Positions 9,829 through 22,130 are shown, numbered from the stretch's first letter. The stretch: 64,000 bases of DNA from Chaenocephalus aceratus (GCA_023974075.1 CM043800.1:4991864-5055863); one strand, 5' to 3'. Program-made: numbers and translations. Notes: generated by a model from the sequence alone, not told the origin.

Positions 9829-10598
9829 GGCTCTCCAAGGGAAAAGTTCTACAGAGAGTGTGGGAGCTGAGAGAGCAGGTCATGGCTTACCTGGAAAATG
9901 AGGATGCTAACCTTGCCAAGCATTTTGAGGACAAGCGCTGGTTGGCACGATTTGCCTACCTTGGACATTTTTAACAAGCTCAACATGCTGAACACCAGCC
10001 TTCAAGGAAAAGAGAACAGCATATTGGATCTTGAAGATGGAATACAAGGATTCGAAGCACGCCTTGGTCTGTGGCATTCCCAGCTGGTTGCAGGAGAACT
10101 GGTAATGTTTCCTGTCCTCACTGCCTACCAAGTAAGCACCGGTCTTCCCTTGAGTGACTCTGTGAAGCAGAACATAGTCGAGCACTTGTCTCAACTACAG
10201 GAGAACTTCAAGCGGTACTTCCCTGACTCACAGAGAGCTCAAAACCTTCAGTGGGTGAAGTTTCCCTTCCAAGCTGTGCCATCACAAGACCTGGGTCTCA
10301 GTCAGGCAGAGTTAGAGGCACTGGTCACACTGCAGGGCAACAGGGCAGTAAGATGCTGTTTGAAACAACCCCTTTGGCACAGTTTTGGGTTGCTCATCTC
10401 CAGCAGGCTGAGTTCTCCTGCTTGGCTAAGATAGCTGTACAAGTATTGATACCGTTTGGCACCACATACTTGTGTGAATCTGGGTTTTCTACTTTAGCAT
10501 ACCTGAAAAACAAATACAGAAACAGGCTAAATCCTGAGCATGAGCTCAGATTGGCACGGTCAAAAACCCAGCCCAGAATAGAGCTGCCAGCCACATAG
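9829..10598 (+). pseudogene. hAT transposase (ZBED5-like), frameshifted
   Basis: The first frame (about 9829-9970) reads VRWLSKGKVLQRVWELREQV, then shifts. The next frame continues TLDIFNKLNMLNTSLQGKEN and runs to about 10330. A third frame carries the C-terminal dimerisation motif CESGFSTLAYLKNKYRNRL, ending near 10598. The order agrees with ZBED5/SCAND3-like hAT transposases. At least two frameshifts make it inactive. Confidence 0.75.
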
Positions 10599-10962
10599 CT
10601 CTCATTAGATGTCATTGGTATTATATTATATCATGTATGATATAATACCCCTTCTAGCATGTCAGATAAGAACATATTGTAAATAAGTCAGTAAAGTTAA
10701 TCAGTTGCCAAGTGTTGGAGTTTCTTTGTCTCAGAGTGTTTTACAACAGCTCTGTTCATTTAAAAGTGTTTAAAATGTGTGTATAGTTTTTGATCTAGTG
10801 ACAAACTCAATGTTGCACTTCTGATCATTTCAATGTGGTTCCACCTGTGATGTACTACACTACACTGCACTTCCTAGTTAGTGTTTTGTCTAGAGCCGGG
10901 ACTCGATTAAAAAAATTAATCTAATTAATTAGAGGCTTTGTAATTAATTAATCGAAATTAAT

Positions 10963-11032
10963 CGCATTTTTAATCGCATTTTTAAAAATCGCATTTTTAA
11001 AAATCGCATTTTTAAAAATCGCATTTTTAAGC
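10963..11032. repeat. 15-bp tandem repeat in hAT end
   Basis: About four to five copies of AATCGCATTTTTAAA in the left subterminal region. The unit derives from the element's own AATTAATCGCATTTTT motif. Confidence 0.8.
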
Positions 11033-11651
11033 ACAGGGCCATCTAAGCTAATTTACAGATGGCCCTGAGCCCAATAGAGATTGCCCTGAAAAATGCACGT
11101 GGACGAAATGGCACGAAGGGTTTGGGGGGCCTCCGTCCCCCTAGACATTTTTTAATTTTTGCAGGTCTTAGATGCTGTCTGGTTCTCTAGACTGAATTAT
11201 AAGATGAACCACCACAATATTATATTGTACAATTTCAATTTTATTCTTCATTTCACTTGTTTGTTTGTTCTTGTTTGTGTTTGCTCGCTTGCATGCCCTG
11301 CATAGCTTTAAGAAATACTTAAGTTGTTGGTCAAAACACTTTCCATCTGATGAAGGCAAATGCCTTCCCAGATGGAAAAAAGTAGAAAACATTACATTCA
11401 GTTATAACTGCCAAAACAAACATTATTTACACTATTATGGCCCCTGTTAAAAATGTTTGTAATGTTAACTACTGTAAGTTGGTCGAACGAATGCCTCCTC
11501 ATCCGGAAGCTGACCGAGCAGACCCGAGCAGCAGTCGAGAGGAGCCGAGCGCATCCGCGAAGCACACGTCAGAGTTCCCGTTAGCCGGCAAATCTAAATA
11601 TCTTCGGTCAAAATAATTTCCCTTTAGAGCAATACCGCTTCAGTTGCGCCA

Positions 11652-11712
11652 CTTATGTGACAGACAAGAAGAGTATGTGACAGACAAGAAGAGCATGTGA
11701 CAGACAAGAATA
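11652..11712. repeat. 20-bp tandem repeat, three copies
   Basis: TATGTGACAGACAAGAAGAG is repeated three times with single-base changes, inside the nested hAT. Confidence 0.8.
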
Positions 11713-12246
11713 GTCAACTCTAATGTCTAACACGTAATGTGGAGAAAGAGATGTCCTGTATGGGTTGATTGTGCGTTGATCTGTTGGTAATGCCTCGGGC
11801 TTCCGGTGGGCATGTAAACAAATGCATAATGCTGCGCTATACTTTGTGGCCTCATCCAGTTGCATAGCGACACTTATTGTGTAGTTGTCTTTTAATAAGC
11901 AGGTAGTCATATCATTAGCTAGAACTAGCTGGATCTGATCGATATGGACATAAACGCGAGTGAAGTCTAATCTGACGGGAGAGAGAGATCAGCTGCTGCT
12001 GACGAGTTGAGACTCGATACGCAGCTCTGCATAATGCAGCGGTGAGCGGAACAAAACACACACTTCAGGTTAGAATATCACACGTAGCTATTTTAATTAC
12101 CTCTCAAACTACCTAAACTAGTTATAGATATGTTTAGTTTTACTGTCGGGTCACTCATTACTGGATCCGCGAGCTGCATGATACTGGCATAATAGATTGC
12201 CCGATCGGGCAACCAGCAGGTGAGGCTTCATTGCCCGAGCTAAATA

Positions 12247-12621
12247 CTAGATGGCCCCGGGCCATCGGGCAGTCCTTAATGTCGAGCCCTGATTTGCAAT
12301 CCAGTGAGCCAGGGAGTTGGTTATTTTCTCAGACGTGGACTTACTTATCCTGGCCCTGAAACCAGTCATCTGGTTGAGTGTGGGTTGGGTCAGGGTGTGG
12401 TTCCTTGCACTCGGAGTCGGGCTAACGTCCACGCTAGCTGCTACATGCTTTGCATTTAGGTGATACTTTAGGCTTGATGTGCTGCGGTGATATGCACATT
12501 CTTTTTTGCATAATTTGCACACAACCGTGCTCTTATCGACGCTTCCATCCGTCCGTTTTTTAAAACAACATTTCCCATCCACGGGGCCGACCAAAGCGGT
12601 CTCATCAGCTTGTTCGTTCAT
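12247..12621 (-). pseudogene. hAT transposase N-terminus, BED zinc finger
   Basis: The ATG at 12621 opens a 124-codon frame. Around residues 33-60 it reads VVCKLCKKECAYHRSTSSLK then YHLNAKH, which is a BED finger (C-x2-C...H-x4-H). It continues into GFRARISKSTSEKITNSLAH, typical of ZBED1-like fish hAT proteins. The frame then runs into unrelated sequence (STLRTARWPGAI) at the inserted-element boundary. Catalytic domains are absent. Confidence 0.75.
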
Positions 12622-13259
12622 GTTTGACTATTGTTCACCGTGGTTTGTTGTTGTTTGAAGTCCCATGCTGAAGTCATGAACGTTAGTTGGTGCTCCAGTA
12701 TAATCGGTACGCCTGAAACTCATCCAGTGAGAAACGTTCCGCTGTGCAAAAATAAGTGCGATTAAAATGCGTTAATTTTTTTAACGCGTTAATTTTTGTA
12801 TAATTAATTAATCTTAATTAACGCGTTAAAGTCCCGGCCCTAGTTTTGTCCCTTTCTGTTTACAACATGTTTGTTCTTTGTTCATTTAAAATACTTTAAA
12901 ATGGTGTGTACATAGTTTTTGAGCTAGTGACAAACTTAATATTGCACTTTTGATAATTGTATAATTTGATTTGATCTGTGATGGACTGTATACTTGACTG
13001 CACTTCCCATGTTTCGTCTTTCTGCTTTGATCCTTATTTTCTCTCTTGTTATGGTGAGAAATGTAATTGCTGCGATGCACTTTTATTATTAAATACATAT
13101 TTTCATTTACATTTTAAATTCCTGGTGTGTTGTATTCTTTGTTTATAAATGTAGATATTATGGAAAATCATGACATTTTGTGAGCCTGGGTCCCGTAGGA
13201 CCACAACATTTCTGTTTGGGGTCTCATGCTGAAAAAGGTTGGGAACCCCTGATCTAGAG

Positions 13260-13550
13260 AAGTCCCTCAGTGGCCTGAGGACGTACTTCCGGGTAATTTC
13301 ACTCCGTTAGGAAGTGTCAGTGTCACTACCCGATCCGTCACCCTACCCGATCGGTACTGCGCATGTGCGAGATGGTCCGCCATATTGGACAACTCCGGAC
13401 GGCAACACCAGATGGACACTTGACACAGTGGCTTTTAGCAAAGCTGAAAAAGAAAAACCGAGAGAGATGAGTTATTGTTAATACAACGTGACTTCACTAT
13501 TATTTAACAACTCTTTTTATTGGGTTCTTTTATTTGGGGTTAAGTACATT
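13260..13550. other. unassigned GC-richer segment
   Basis: Includes GTACTGCGCATGTGCGAG and CCGCCATATTGG, motifs common in transposon 5' regions. No ORF or termini were identified. Confidence 0.3.
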
Positions 13551-13688
13551 GTCAGAATAAGTGAGAAATAGATGTAACTTCTGTTAGACAGCTATCATAC
13601 TGAATAAATATTTACTGTGAATGTATGCAAATATGTATGGCATATGGCTGTCTAACAGAAGTTAAATTCATTCCTCACTTATTCTGAC
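13551..13688. repeat. 138-bp palindromic MITE
   Basis: GTCAGAATAAGTGAGAAATA...TAACTTCTGTTAGACAGC is repeated in inverted orientation at the right end (arms about 45-50 bp, around five to six mismatches) around an AT-rich centre. No clear target duplication. Confidence 0.75.
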
Positions 13689-13752
13689 ACCCCTGATCTT
13701 AACCATCATCATTTATGAAACTTCTGCAGAGATACAGACTGAACCACTGCCG

Positions 13753-14279
<527 letters not shown>

Positions 14280-14675
14280 CCAGTTACGCTCTGAAACACC
14301 TCAAGATCTGACCTAAACACAGATTTAACCAACTGAGGCGCACTACAATCTGATTTCTCATTCACGGCCATCAAACATTGGAATATGCTTCATGCTGAGC
14401 TTTCAACGTGTTCAGGTTTTTCCATCATTTCACTGTTATTGAAGATGTAAAATTCATTGTAACATTATTGATAAAAGTACTAGTATTTAAATTGTATGTA
14501 TTTGTAATTCGATCTGTTTTATTTGTTAGTGTGAAAAGCACTAGGAAATGTTTTAATGTTTGTTGATTATGTGTGTACCTGCCTCGGGACTACAGATGGA
14601 AATCTGGCATATACTGTAGCACCTCCTCTCTTTTTGAGATTAATGTATTTTATTTATGCTCCTTGTTCAATAAAG

Positions 14676-14716
<41 letters not shown>
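14280..14716 (+). mobile_element. LINE (L2-like) 3' end
   Basis: The frame ending near 14452 reads FTAIKHWNMLHAELSTCSGF, a decayed version of the closing motif of L2/CR1-type ORF2 (F-x-x-A-x-x-x-W-N-x-L-P). It is followed by a 3' UTR with CTCGGGACTACAGATGGAAA, then CAATAAAG and an (ATA)n tail (14677-14716). The tail resembles another L2-like end at 59770. Confidence 0.6.
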
Positions 14717-14717
<1 letters not shown>

Positions 14718-15192
14718 AATATTTTCTGTAGCCTGCTAAACAAAAAGGATGAACTTTGGATAATACTTCACACCAATGATCACCTTCTTAGTGTTTTTAG
14801 AGCGTGTGTGTCTCTGTAGTTCGGTCATGGTGTTTCTCCACACAATGCATCAGTCTGTCTGGAGATGCTCCGGCCATCCAAGCTTGTACGGCGTGAGCAA
14901 ATGGAAAGTGTCAGAGAGAGTTTGTTTAAAACATAATCACATAATTCCATTACTACCACTGACGGCTGCCTGCTGAAACCACAGTCCACTGAGCCTGTCC
15001 TGAGGAAACACCAAGACAAGATTTTTAAAAAGAAAAACTAATCCGGAAGATTTAAATAAAGGACAAACATACCAAAGGTAATGCATCAAAATCAGTCAGC
15101 ATGTTCATCCACAGCAAGGCAGTGTATTTGTAATGACAAAGTTGAAAAGCTTCAGGATCTTAGGACGTGCATCTTATAAAGAGAAGCTCCAG
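14717..15192. other. unassigned
   Basis: Short open frames only; no supported feature. Confidence 0.3.
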
Positions 15193-15651
15193 TAGTCTAG
15201 TTGCATCCTGTTGTGAACTCGGATGCTAACTTGCACATGTTGGGCAACATGCATAATTAGTATGAATTACTGTTATAGTCTATCTATGTGGACAATAGTC
15301 GAAAAATGGCTTGGCTGATTTGGACAATTTGGAGTGGTTTTGAGGATGTTGGGTCTATTTTCAGGATAAAAAATGTCAATATATGTACTCTCTGTGGGCT
15401 GATTTGGATACATTTGTGGTCGATTTGGAAGATTTAGGGGACTCTAGATCATCAACCCCCAAAACCACTCCAAAATTGGCCAAGCCATTTTGTATCTATT
15501 AGCCTTTAATGCTAATGAATGCAATTTATCCAATGTATGCAAGTTAGCATCCGGCAGTTTCTATGTGCTAGGAGCCTGTACTATACATTTCTATCATAAA
15601 ACGTTGGGGTCTTCAACATGTCTGGGTGCACTATGCTGGTAACTAGACTAC
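15193..15651. mobile_element. foldback MITE, about 460 bp
   Basis: The ends GTAGTCTAGTT and AACTAGACTAC are inverted, and internal arms also pair: GGATGCTAACTTGCA with TGCAAGTTAGCATCC, and AATGGCTTGGCTGATTTGGA with its degenerate complement near 15455-15495. Much of the element can fold on itself. No coding capacity. Confidence 0.6.
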
Positions 15652-17107
15652 AATTGTATAAGTGTAGCTCAGGTCAGTCGTCATGCTGACTCAGCATGGG
15701 AACAGTTGTATCATCTTGTCTGTGGCTCTGTGAATGTCTGAGGAAACACTCTGATGATGTCTTCAGGTTATCTCAGCTTTGGCTCAGATACTACACATTT
15801 TTGATGGTGAGTCCATATTTCAAACTGGAGGATTGGAGTTTGAGAAATGGGAACATTTACCTGACAGAGATACTATGAGTTTACATCATGGAATTTTGTC
15901 AAGATTTATGAGCTTCTCACATACCTGTGATACAAGAAAAAAAGGCTCCAATAATTTTGAAAGCCTCTGAAAACAAAATGCAACAATTAAGCAGTAATTT
16001 GCATCATATGGGCTGTGGTAGTGTGGTTGGAACAGATTTGACAGCACTTGAAATGTAAACAAATGTCCACAGATCTTCATTTCTATGTTGGTACATCCTG
16101 AGTGGAGCCTGGAAATAAGTGAAGCATCTTTCTCCATCCGAGACCCCCCCACTTCAAATCTCCCTCACAGGAAGAAGCAGATTAAACACAAAAGCGTTTC
16201 AGGGACGTTGGATGAATGTAATTCAGTTTCTTGAGTCTGTCAGACAGCTTCTTGCCACGACATGTTTGCTTCAGGCAGATGTTTGAGCCCCTCAGATTCT
16301 GTCTCAGTTTTTGAATTGTGTCTTCAATGTAAAAATGTCCACCAGAATTCATGTCCATGGTTTAATGAAAATACACTTAATTTCTCACTCAGTTCGTCAT
16401 AAACGTACATGTCATTTTATTAATAAACTGAGTTAGAAATTATAAAAATGAAAGTCGTGAATGAGACTTAATAATATTAAGAGTTGTCATTCTTTTAAAT
16501 GCTAAGAAAATACATTCTTTTAGAAAATGTCTTATTCGAACTGTAAGAAATTCTTGTCGAGAGAGAAAAATACATTTTAGAGTTTAGTTTTTAAATGGTT
16601 CTCATTAATATCAAGAGTCCGTAGCCAGGCAAGCTACATGTTTGACCAAATGAATTGTTGTATTTGTATGTCTTCAGCAGATGATCAGCTCCGTGTTGAT
16701 TGTGAACAGCAGCCTTCACTGACGGATCGTTCTGTAGCTGCTGATTAATTCACAGCAACAACTGTTATTTAAAGTGGTTTTACATATGAGGCACATAACA
16801 CAGTCAAAGATAAATTGTAGGAAAAGGAGGAAAATAACTATTATAACATTAAAATAAAGCAATATTTACATGAATATAAATTAAGAAGGATATATTAGAA
16901 AACCCATTTCACATCAAGGTTTAAAATGAATATTCTCATGTTGACAATCTTTAATTGTACAGCCAATGTTGTGTGTCTGTGTCTAAACACCGTCTTTAAT
17001 GTGTACAGAGATGAAGGGTATAGTGAATCAGAGAATGCATCTGCCTGAATAACATAACACCATTAGTGAGACAGGGTGTTCTCTGCCAGGTTCTCCAAGA
17101 TGAATGT

Positions 17108-17108
<1 letters not shown>
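15652..17108. other. unassigned
   Basis: Short overlapping frames at 15696-15970 and 15886-16152 lack recognisable domains. The remainder is AT-rich. I see no transposon ends or RNA genes. Confidence 0.3.

Positions 17109-17165
<57 letters not shown>
17109..17165. repeat. (CA)n microsatellite
   Basis: A 57-bp uninterrupted CA run. Confidence 0.97.
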
Positions 17166-17168
<3 letters not shown>

Positions 17169-18177
17169 TCTGAATTGTGCTGTCATACCTGTGGATGGTG
17201 TGTGTGTCAGTCAGTCTCTGCCTACACTTCTTCACATTGTTATTCACGTCTCTGAGGTACTGTATTCGTGATGAATGTGACTATTACCTGGCAGATTTAT
17301 CGGAAAGGTGGATTTTTGTTTTTGTAATACTTTGTGGTTTTAGTTTTTTGTATGAGTCCACAGTTTCAAGTATCTGTGCTCTGCTTCGAGGCGTTTGGAG
17401 CAGCATTATGTAACCGCTTCTTCTCTCCACACTGGCTGTAACAGACGAGGGATGTTGTCTGGGAAGGTTCCTACCAGAGTGAGAGGACCTGTAGTTCCTA
17501 CAGTATGTGGCAGCCACGATAAGAAGAAATAATTCAAATTCTATAGATGATAGGAAAGAAGCTTCAATACTTAATCTCCTTTAGCTTAGGGAGAGGAGAA
17601 AGGATAAAATGCTATCCCACAATACCTTGCGGCCGCAACATGTACAGTGCCACAACATTCATTGAGGAGGAGGAGTCAAAGGAGATTGAGCCAAACAGAA
17701 GAAACAAGCATAACAAAACCAGGCCTCTCTACATCCATCCTTTGAAATCAAAACCAAAACAAAAACCCTCACTAACTAAACTACTCAGAGCTGGAAAAAC
17801 TAAATACAGGGGTGGCAACAATCCGCTAACCTAGTGTGTCTAAACATTAGTTAGCTACGTGGTGAGAAATGTACAGGGTACCCCAGACTTACCCAACTCC
17901 TCCACCTCTCAACACACACACTTTCAAACAGGTCAGACAATACAAAGATAATGAGTTGCTAAACACTGCAGTCAATTGCAGGCTCCTCAATCAGCAACCG
18001 GCCCAGAGTGAGAGTCCGAGAAGACTTCCTGGGTGCCTCCTTTATGGTCGGCCCTGGCTGCTGATAGGCCAGCTGAGGGTGAGAGGATCCAATCAGCCAT
18101 CAGACTCAGGTGCACAGGCAGATACCGATCAGCTGCTGATTAGCTGTGCAGAAGACAGGGAGAAGAGAGACACACAA
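17166..18177. other. unassigned
   Basis: An open frame of 95 codons (17547-17834, Lys/Arg-rich) and one of 113 codons (17869-18210, running into the DIRS end) have no recognisable domains. No other signal. Confidence 0.3.
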
Positions 18178-18466
18178 CTGAGGTTACGTACTGTAACCCA
18201 GCTTCTATGAGTATAGGCGCAGCCCTCTAAGGCTATCGCTATTGGGTAATCCCACTGCACGTGTGCAGCACTGACAGATTTAATCCACGCCCACCTATGA
18301 CGTGGGCCCCACCTCCGGCCTCACTTCCGTATAAATAGGAAGAAGGCCCGTCCAACTGCTCCCACACAAACAGCTTTTCTTCAGCTATTCGCGGAGCCAG
18401 TGGGGCCCGAACCTTAGAGGGCTGCGCCTATACTCATAGAAGCTGGGTTACAGTACGTAACCTCAG
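18178..18466 (+). mobile_element. miniature DIRS-like element with 55-bp perfect inverted ends
   Basis: Bases 18178-18232 (CTGAGGTTACGTACTGTAAC...) are perfectly complementary to 18412-18466. Between them is a DIRS 5' leader with TATA-like GTATAAATAGG near 18331-18341. The leader is nearly identical to the leader of the adjacent DIRS (reverse complement of 22960-23090). It therefore keeps termini and promoter but no ORF. It abuts the DIRS at 18466 with no intervening DNA. Confidence 0.7.
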
Positions 18467-18871
18467 TTCTATTTCGTATGAGGCTTCGCCCTCTAAGGCT
18501 ATCGCTATTGGGTTAAGGACGAAGCAGGATGTAGTCCACGCCCCACTTGTCCGTCCGTAACCAGAAGCACAAAAACCCATCTACTCAATTAATAACCCAT
18601 GCGAAAAAGAAGGAGCATCACAGTCCCTGGAAATATAGCATTATTCCAAATGAATATTCTCTTTAAGGGAATGAAGGTGAATACCCGTCGTTTAAAAAAA
18701 GTAGAGATAAACAAATCCCACTTGTTAAACCTATAAAAGAGGGGCAAAAGGGGCAGCTCTCTGAATGCCGATAGGCAGGAGAGAGGGCACGCCGTTTAGT
18801 CCCTGACATTACTCAATCTGACAGAACAGCAGGACTGAATGTGTCAGAGAGGAATGGGAGACATCCCTCAA

Positions 18872-19530
18872 CTAAAAACGAATAAAAGAACAGGGGGAAG
18901 ACCAAGATGCAGCTTTGCAAATGTCTCCCACTGTCATTCCTCCATGCAACGTCATAGAGGTTGAAATTCCTCTGGTGCTGTGCGCTTTGATGTTTTCTGG
19001 GGGATCCACCCCAGAGGAAACATACGCCTGTGATACAGCCTCACACAGCCAGTGTGACAGCCGCTGTGCAGACAGAGGCTGCCCTATTGAGTGCTCTCTG
19101 TAATGCACAAACAGGCGCTGAGACTTGCGCAACGTGGCTGTGCGTGCAATATAACATGACAGCGCACGTACGGGACAGAGGAGATGAGATGTGGCTTCTT
19201 CCTCTGATGTGTGAGGAGGAGGGAAGAAACCATCCAAAGTGATCCCTCTCGATCTAAAAGAGCTTGTGATCACCTTTGGCATAAAAGCCGAGTTAGGGGC
19301 GGGCGCAACACAGCTGAGCTGCCATCTCCTTGGATCTGTAGACATGACGGAGCCACAGAGAGAGCAGACACATCACCCACCCTTTAGCTGATGTGAGAGC
19401 CAAGAGCAGAGCTACTTTGGCTGACAAGAACTTCAGGGGGACCTGATCTAAAGGTTCAAATGGAGCTTTACTCAGTGCGCGTAATACTAAAGCCAAAAAC
19501 CCATTGAGGCGCCAAAGTGCGTGACACATG
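18872..19530 (-). pseudogene. DIRS tyrosine recombinase
   Basis: The N-terminal half, in a second frame (19293-19529), reads SKAPFEPLDQVPLKFLSAKV then LLLALTSAK. The C-terminal half (18872-19345) has LLCPVRALSCYIARTATLRK, then AHSTRGISTSM with the H-x-x-R pair, then AASWSSPCSFIRF followed by TAG. In related proteins the next residue is the presumed nucleophilic Tyr (FxxFY). Here that codon is TAG, and the frame downstream (LRDVSHSSLTHSVLL) still resembles the family's tail. It is thus frameshifted and lacks its catalytic Tyr. Confidence 0.75.
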
Positions 19531-19639
19531 TCTGAGTCTCTGTGCTCCCCGTAGAAAACGTTTTGTCAGAGGGTGACTAAACACCGTGCTGACACCAAAC
19601 CTACGTGGCAAGATGGAATGGCAGCAGCATATGTTTTTA

Positions 19640-21000
19640 CCGTGCTATAAGCCAATTCCTGTCCAGCAACAGCTGGAGGAACGACAGCACGAGGCAGGGG
19701 GGCCAACGGGGTCCAGGCTTCTCCCTACACACCACATGGAACGCTGTCCATTTGGCTGTGTAGGATGTGTGTTCAGCAGCTGCGCTGATCGAACACCTCG
19801 CTGGCGATTTATGTAGGCCGCCGCTGCTTTGTTGTCTGTTTGAATCCATGTTGATTGTACAGCAACAGGGCGAAATGCTGGAATACTTTCCATACGGAGA
19901 GTAATTCCAGCACGTTATATGGAGAGACATGTGACCCGGCCACTGTCCCCCCACTGCCTGCGACATGCACGTTCCTCAGCCTGCGAGAGATGCGTCTGTG
20001 AACACTGCGGTGTGTGACGTCACTCTGCTCAGGGGCACCCCCACTGACGTGGAGATTTTTCCAGTGGGTCAAATCCAAAACCACGGAAGGAGGAATGTAC
20101 ACCATGCGTCTCCTCTGACGCACAGGGTCGATACGCAGGCGAATAAACCACCTCTGGAGTCTCCTCACTGTGAAGGAGACCCAGGGGGATCACCACGTGA
20201 CCAGCTGATATCATGCCTAACAGCTGCATCACGGAGAGGGCTGTCACCGCCCCGCGGGGTGTGACGCGCCGGAGGAGAGCTGTCACTTTCTCTCCTCTCC
20301 GCTGTGAGAGTCGCGCTCTCATGCGGGCTGAGTTCAATTCCACTCCCAGTTAAAAAGATAACCTGGGAGGGACGAGGACAGCTCTTCTTCCAGTTGATAA
20401 TGAAACCCAGGTTTGACAGATGAGATACTAGCTGTATCGTCTGTAAGCCGCTTCCTCCCTTCCTGCAGCGAGCCAGCCACAGCCGGTCGTCCAGGTAAAA
20501 TACCACTCATCCCCATTCTGAGCAGCTGCTCCCACCGGCTCCACCCACTTTGAAAAATTGCGTGGAGCCAGGAATGAGAAACACAGGAAATTCTGTGTTT
20601 CGGGATGATGGTTACGTGGAGGACTTCATCCTTCAGGACTATGGATGTGCACCTCCCTGGTGAACACTCCAGCACCTGTTTGATCGTCAGCATGGGAAAA
20701 GGCCATTCCCTTGTTGGACACTGACAGATCGAGGATGGGTCTCATTCCCCCCGCCCCGTCTCCTCCGGGACCAGAAAATACCGGGAGTAAAAAACCCTGA
20801 TTTTCTTCCCCTTGAGGAACCCTGGAAAAAAGCTTCCTTTTAACCAGAGTTCCTGCCGCTCTGCACGGAGCGCGAGACACTGTTCCCGGGATGACAGGAC
20901 TTCCTGTATCCCGTAGAACTGCGGGGGGGAGAGGCGAACTGCAGAGACTACTCTCTGCCCATCCGCCTGCTCATCCATCTGTCCATCAGACACACGCGCC
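19640..21000 (-). pseudogene. DIRS reverse transcriptase-RNase H
   Basis: From the N-terminal side: KKIRVFYSRYFLVPEETGRG and MRPILDLSVSN (near 20750-20830), the catalytic YLDDRLWLA (near 20470-20500) followed by NLGFIINWKKSCPRPSQ, a connection with LGMISAGHVVIPLGLLHSE (near 20170-20230), then RNase H with TDNKAAAAYINRQRG (near 19800-19850). These are in several frames, so the protein cannot be made intact. The order matches DIRS RT-RH. Confidence 0.8.
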
Positions 21001-21980
21001 GCCACCCTGAGTACCATACAGTACTCTGATAGCGCCAGGTGTACATTCTCTGGATGTGCTGTGGTTGGTGGCAAACCACGCCAGAGACCTCCACACGCTG
21101 CATTTCACACAGGCTCTCATTATGTCGCCGTTTAGGAGAAGACTCGTAAACTGCGCGTTCACGCTCAACATCACTAAGGGATGAGCGGAGGTGTGTGCAG
21201 TGCTGTCCACCCGAGGTGTAATAATGGCCCTCCGTGGGCTTATTACGACCGTGGGTAGGAGGTGTCTGAGACAGAGGAAAAATCCGTGCTGCCTAAACCC
21301 AAAAAGTTTAAAGGTAGACGGATTGAATAGTAAGCCCTGCTGTTTTATTAACCGATAAGTTGGCTCGCTGCCTAAGCCGGCTGGCTTGAGCCATGCTGCC
21401 AAGTAACCAATAGGCTATTGGCAGCCGGCTTAACCGGGGAGCCTTGCTGCATATTATATTCCATCTGTCCATTGAACACACACGTCGCCATTCTGAGAGC
21501 GCGCGACATGCTCTGGATGTGCTGTGGTTGTCATGGTGACGAGCCACGTCAGAGCCCTCGCCGCCGTTGCCCGTGAAGCAACCCAAGAGGGGCCCGGACC
21601 GAAAAGCTGCGAGGGGCCCTCCACACGCTGCATCTCACACCAGCTCTCATCCTGTCTCTGTTTAGGAGAAGGCTCGTAAACTGGACATTGAGGCGCGTTC
21701 ACGCTCAAACCCGCTGAGGAATGAAAGGTGTGTGGAGGCATATCTGTGACATAGGAAACAAGTCCGTGCTGTCTAATCAACCGCCAGGTTTTAAAGACAG
21801 CCGGTTTGTGCCGCGAGCCCTGTTGCCTAATAACCGACAGGCTATGAGGCAACCGCTTATGTCATCCGGAGGAGAGCTCTCCTGAACCGGGGGAACGGGG
21901 AGATCTCCTGAGGCGGCTGCCTTTCCGATGATCTCCGGGAGTTCCTGGAGAATACCGCCTAGATGGCGGATAGTGTCAGC

Positions 21981-22130
21981 CCGGCAGCCGAACCCATAGG
22001 CTCGGCCGCCGGGCTGACACCGGGCCCCGCCCGGCAGCCGAACCCATAGGCCCGGCCGCCGGGCTGACACCGGGCCCCGCCCGGCAGCCGAACCTATAGG
22101 CACGGCCGCCGGGCTGACACCGGGCCCCGC
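21981..22130. repeat. 50-bp tandem repeat, three copies
   Basis: CCGGCAGCCGAACC(C/T)ATAGG begins at 21981, 22031 and 22081. The period of 50 is not a multiple of three, so each copy changes frame in the gag-like region. Confidence 0.9.

Larger units (their letters stand above)
10891..12842 (-). mobile_element. hAT element (ZBED1-like), non-autonomous, nested
   Basis: Ends TAGAGCCGGGACT and (inward from the right) TAGGGCCGGGACT, with a perfect 8-bp target duplication GTTTTGTC (10883-10890 and 12843-12850). The subterminal regions are rich in TTAATTAA and GCGTTAA. On the minus strand it retains only the BED-finger N-terminus (12247-12621). The rest is foreign or deleted. A second element end (GGGCTCGACATTAA read on the minus strand, near 12277-12291) suggests another insertion within it. 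Confidence 0.85.
9826..13251 (+). mobile_element. hAT element (ZBED5/Charlie-like), 5'-truncated, with nested hAT
   Basis: Degenerate transposase (9829-10598) is followed by non-coding DNA. It is interrupted by another hAT at 10891-12842 and resumes to the terminus GAAAAAGGTTGGGAACCCCTG at 13251, followed by ATCTAGAG, a typical hAT target sequence. No matching left terminus was found, so the 5' part is lost. Confidence 0.7.

Noticed and set aside
10891..11040. Possible origin-like or matrix-attachment AT repeats
   Set aside because: They are explained as the subterminal TTAATTAA/GCATTTTT repeats of the hAT element.
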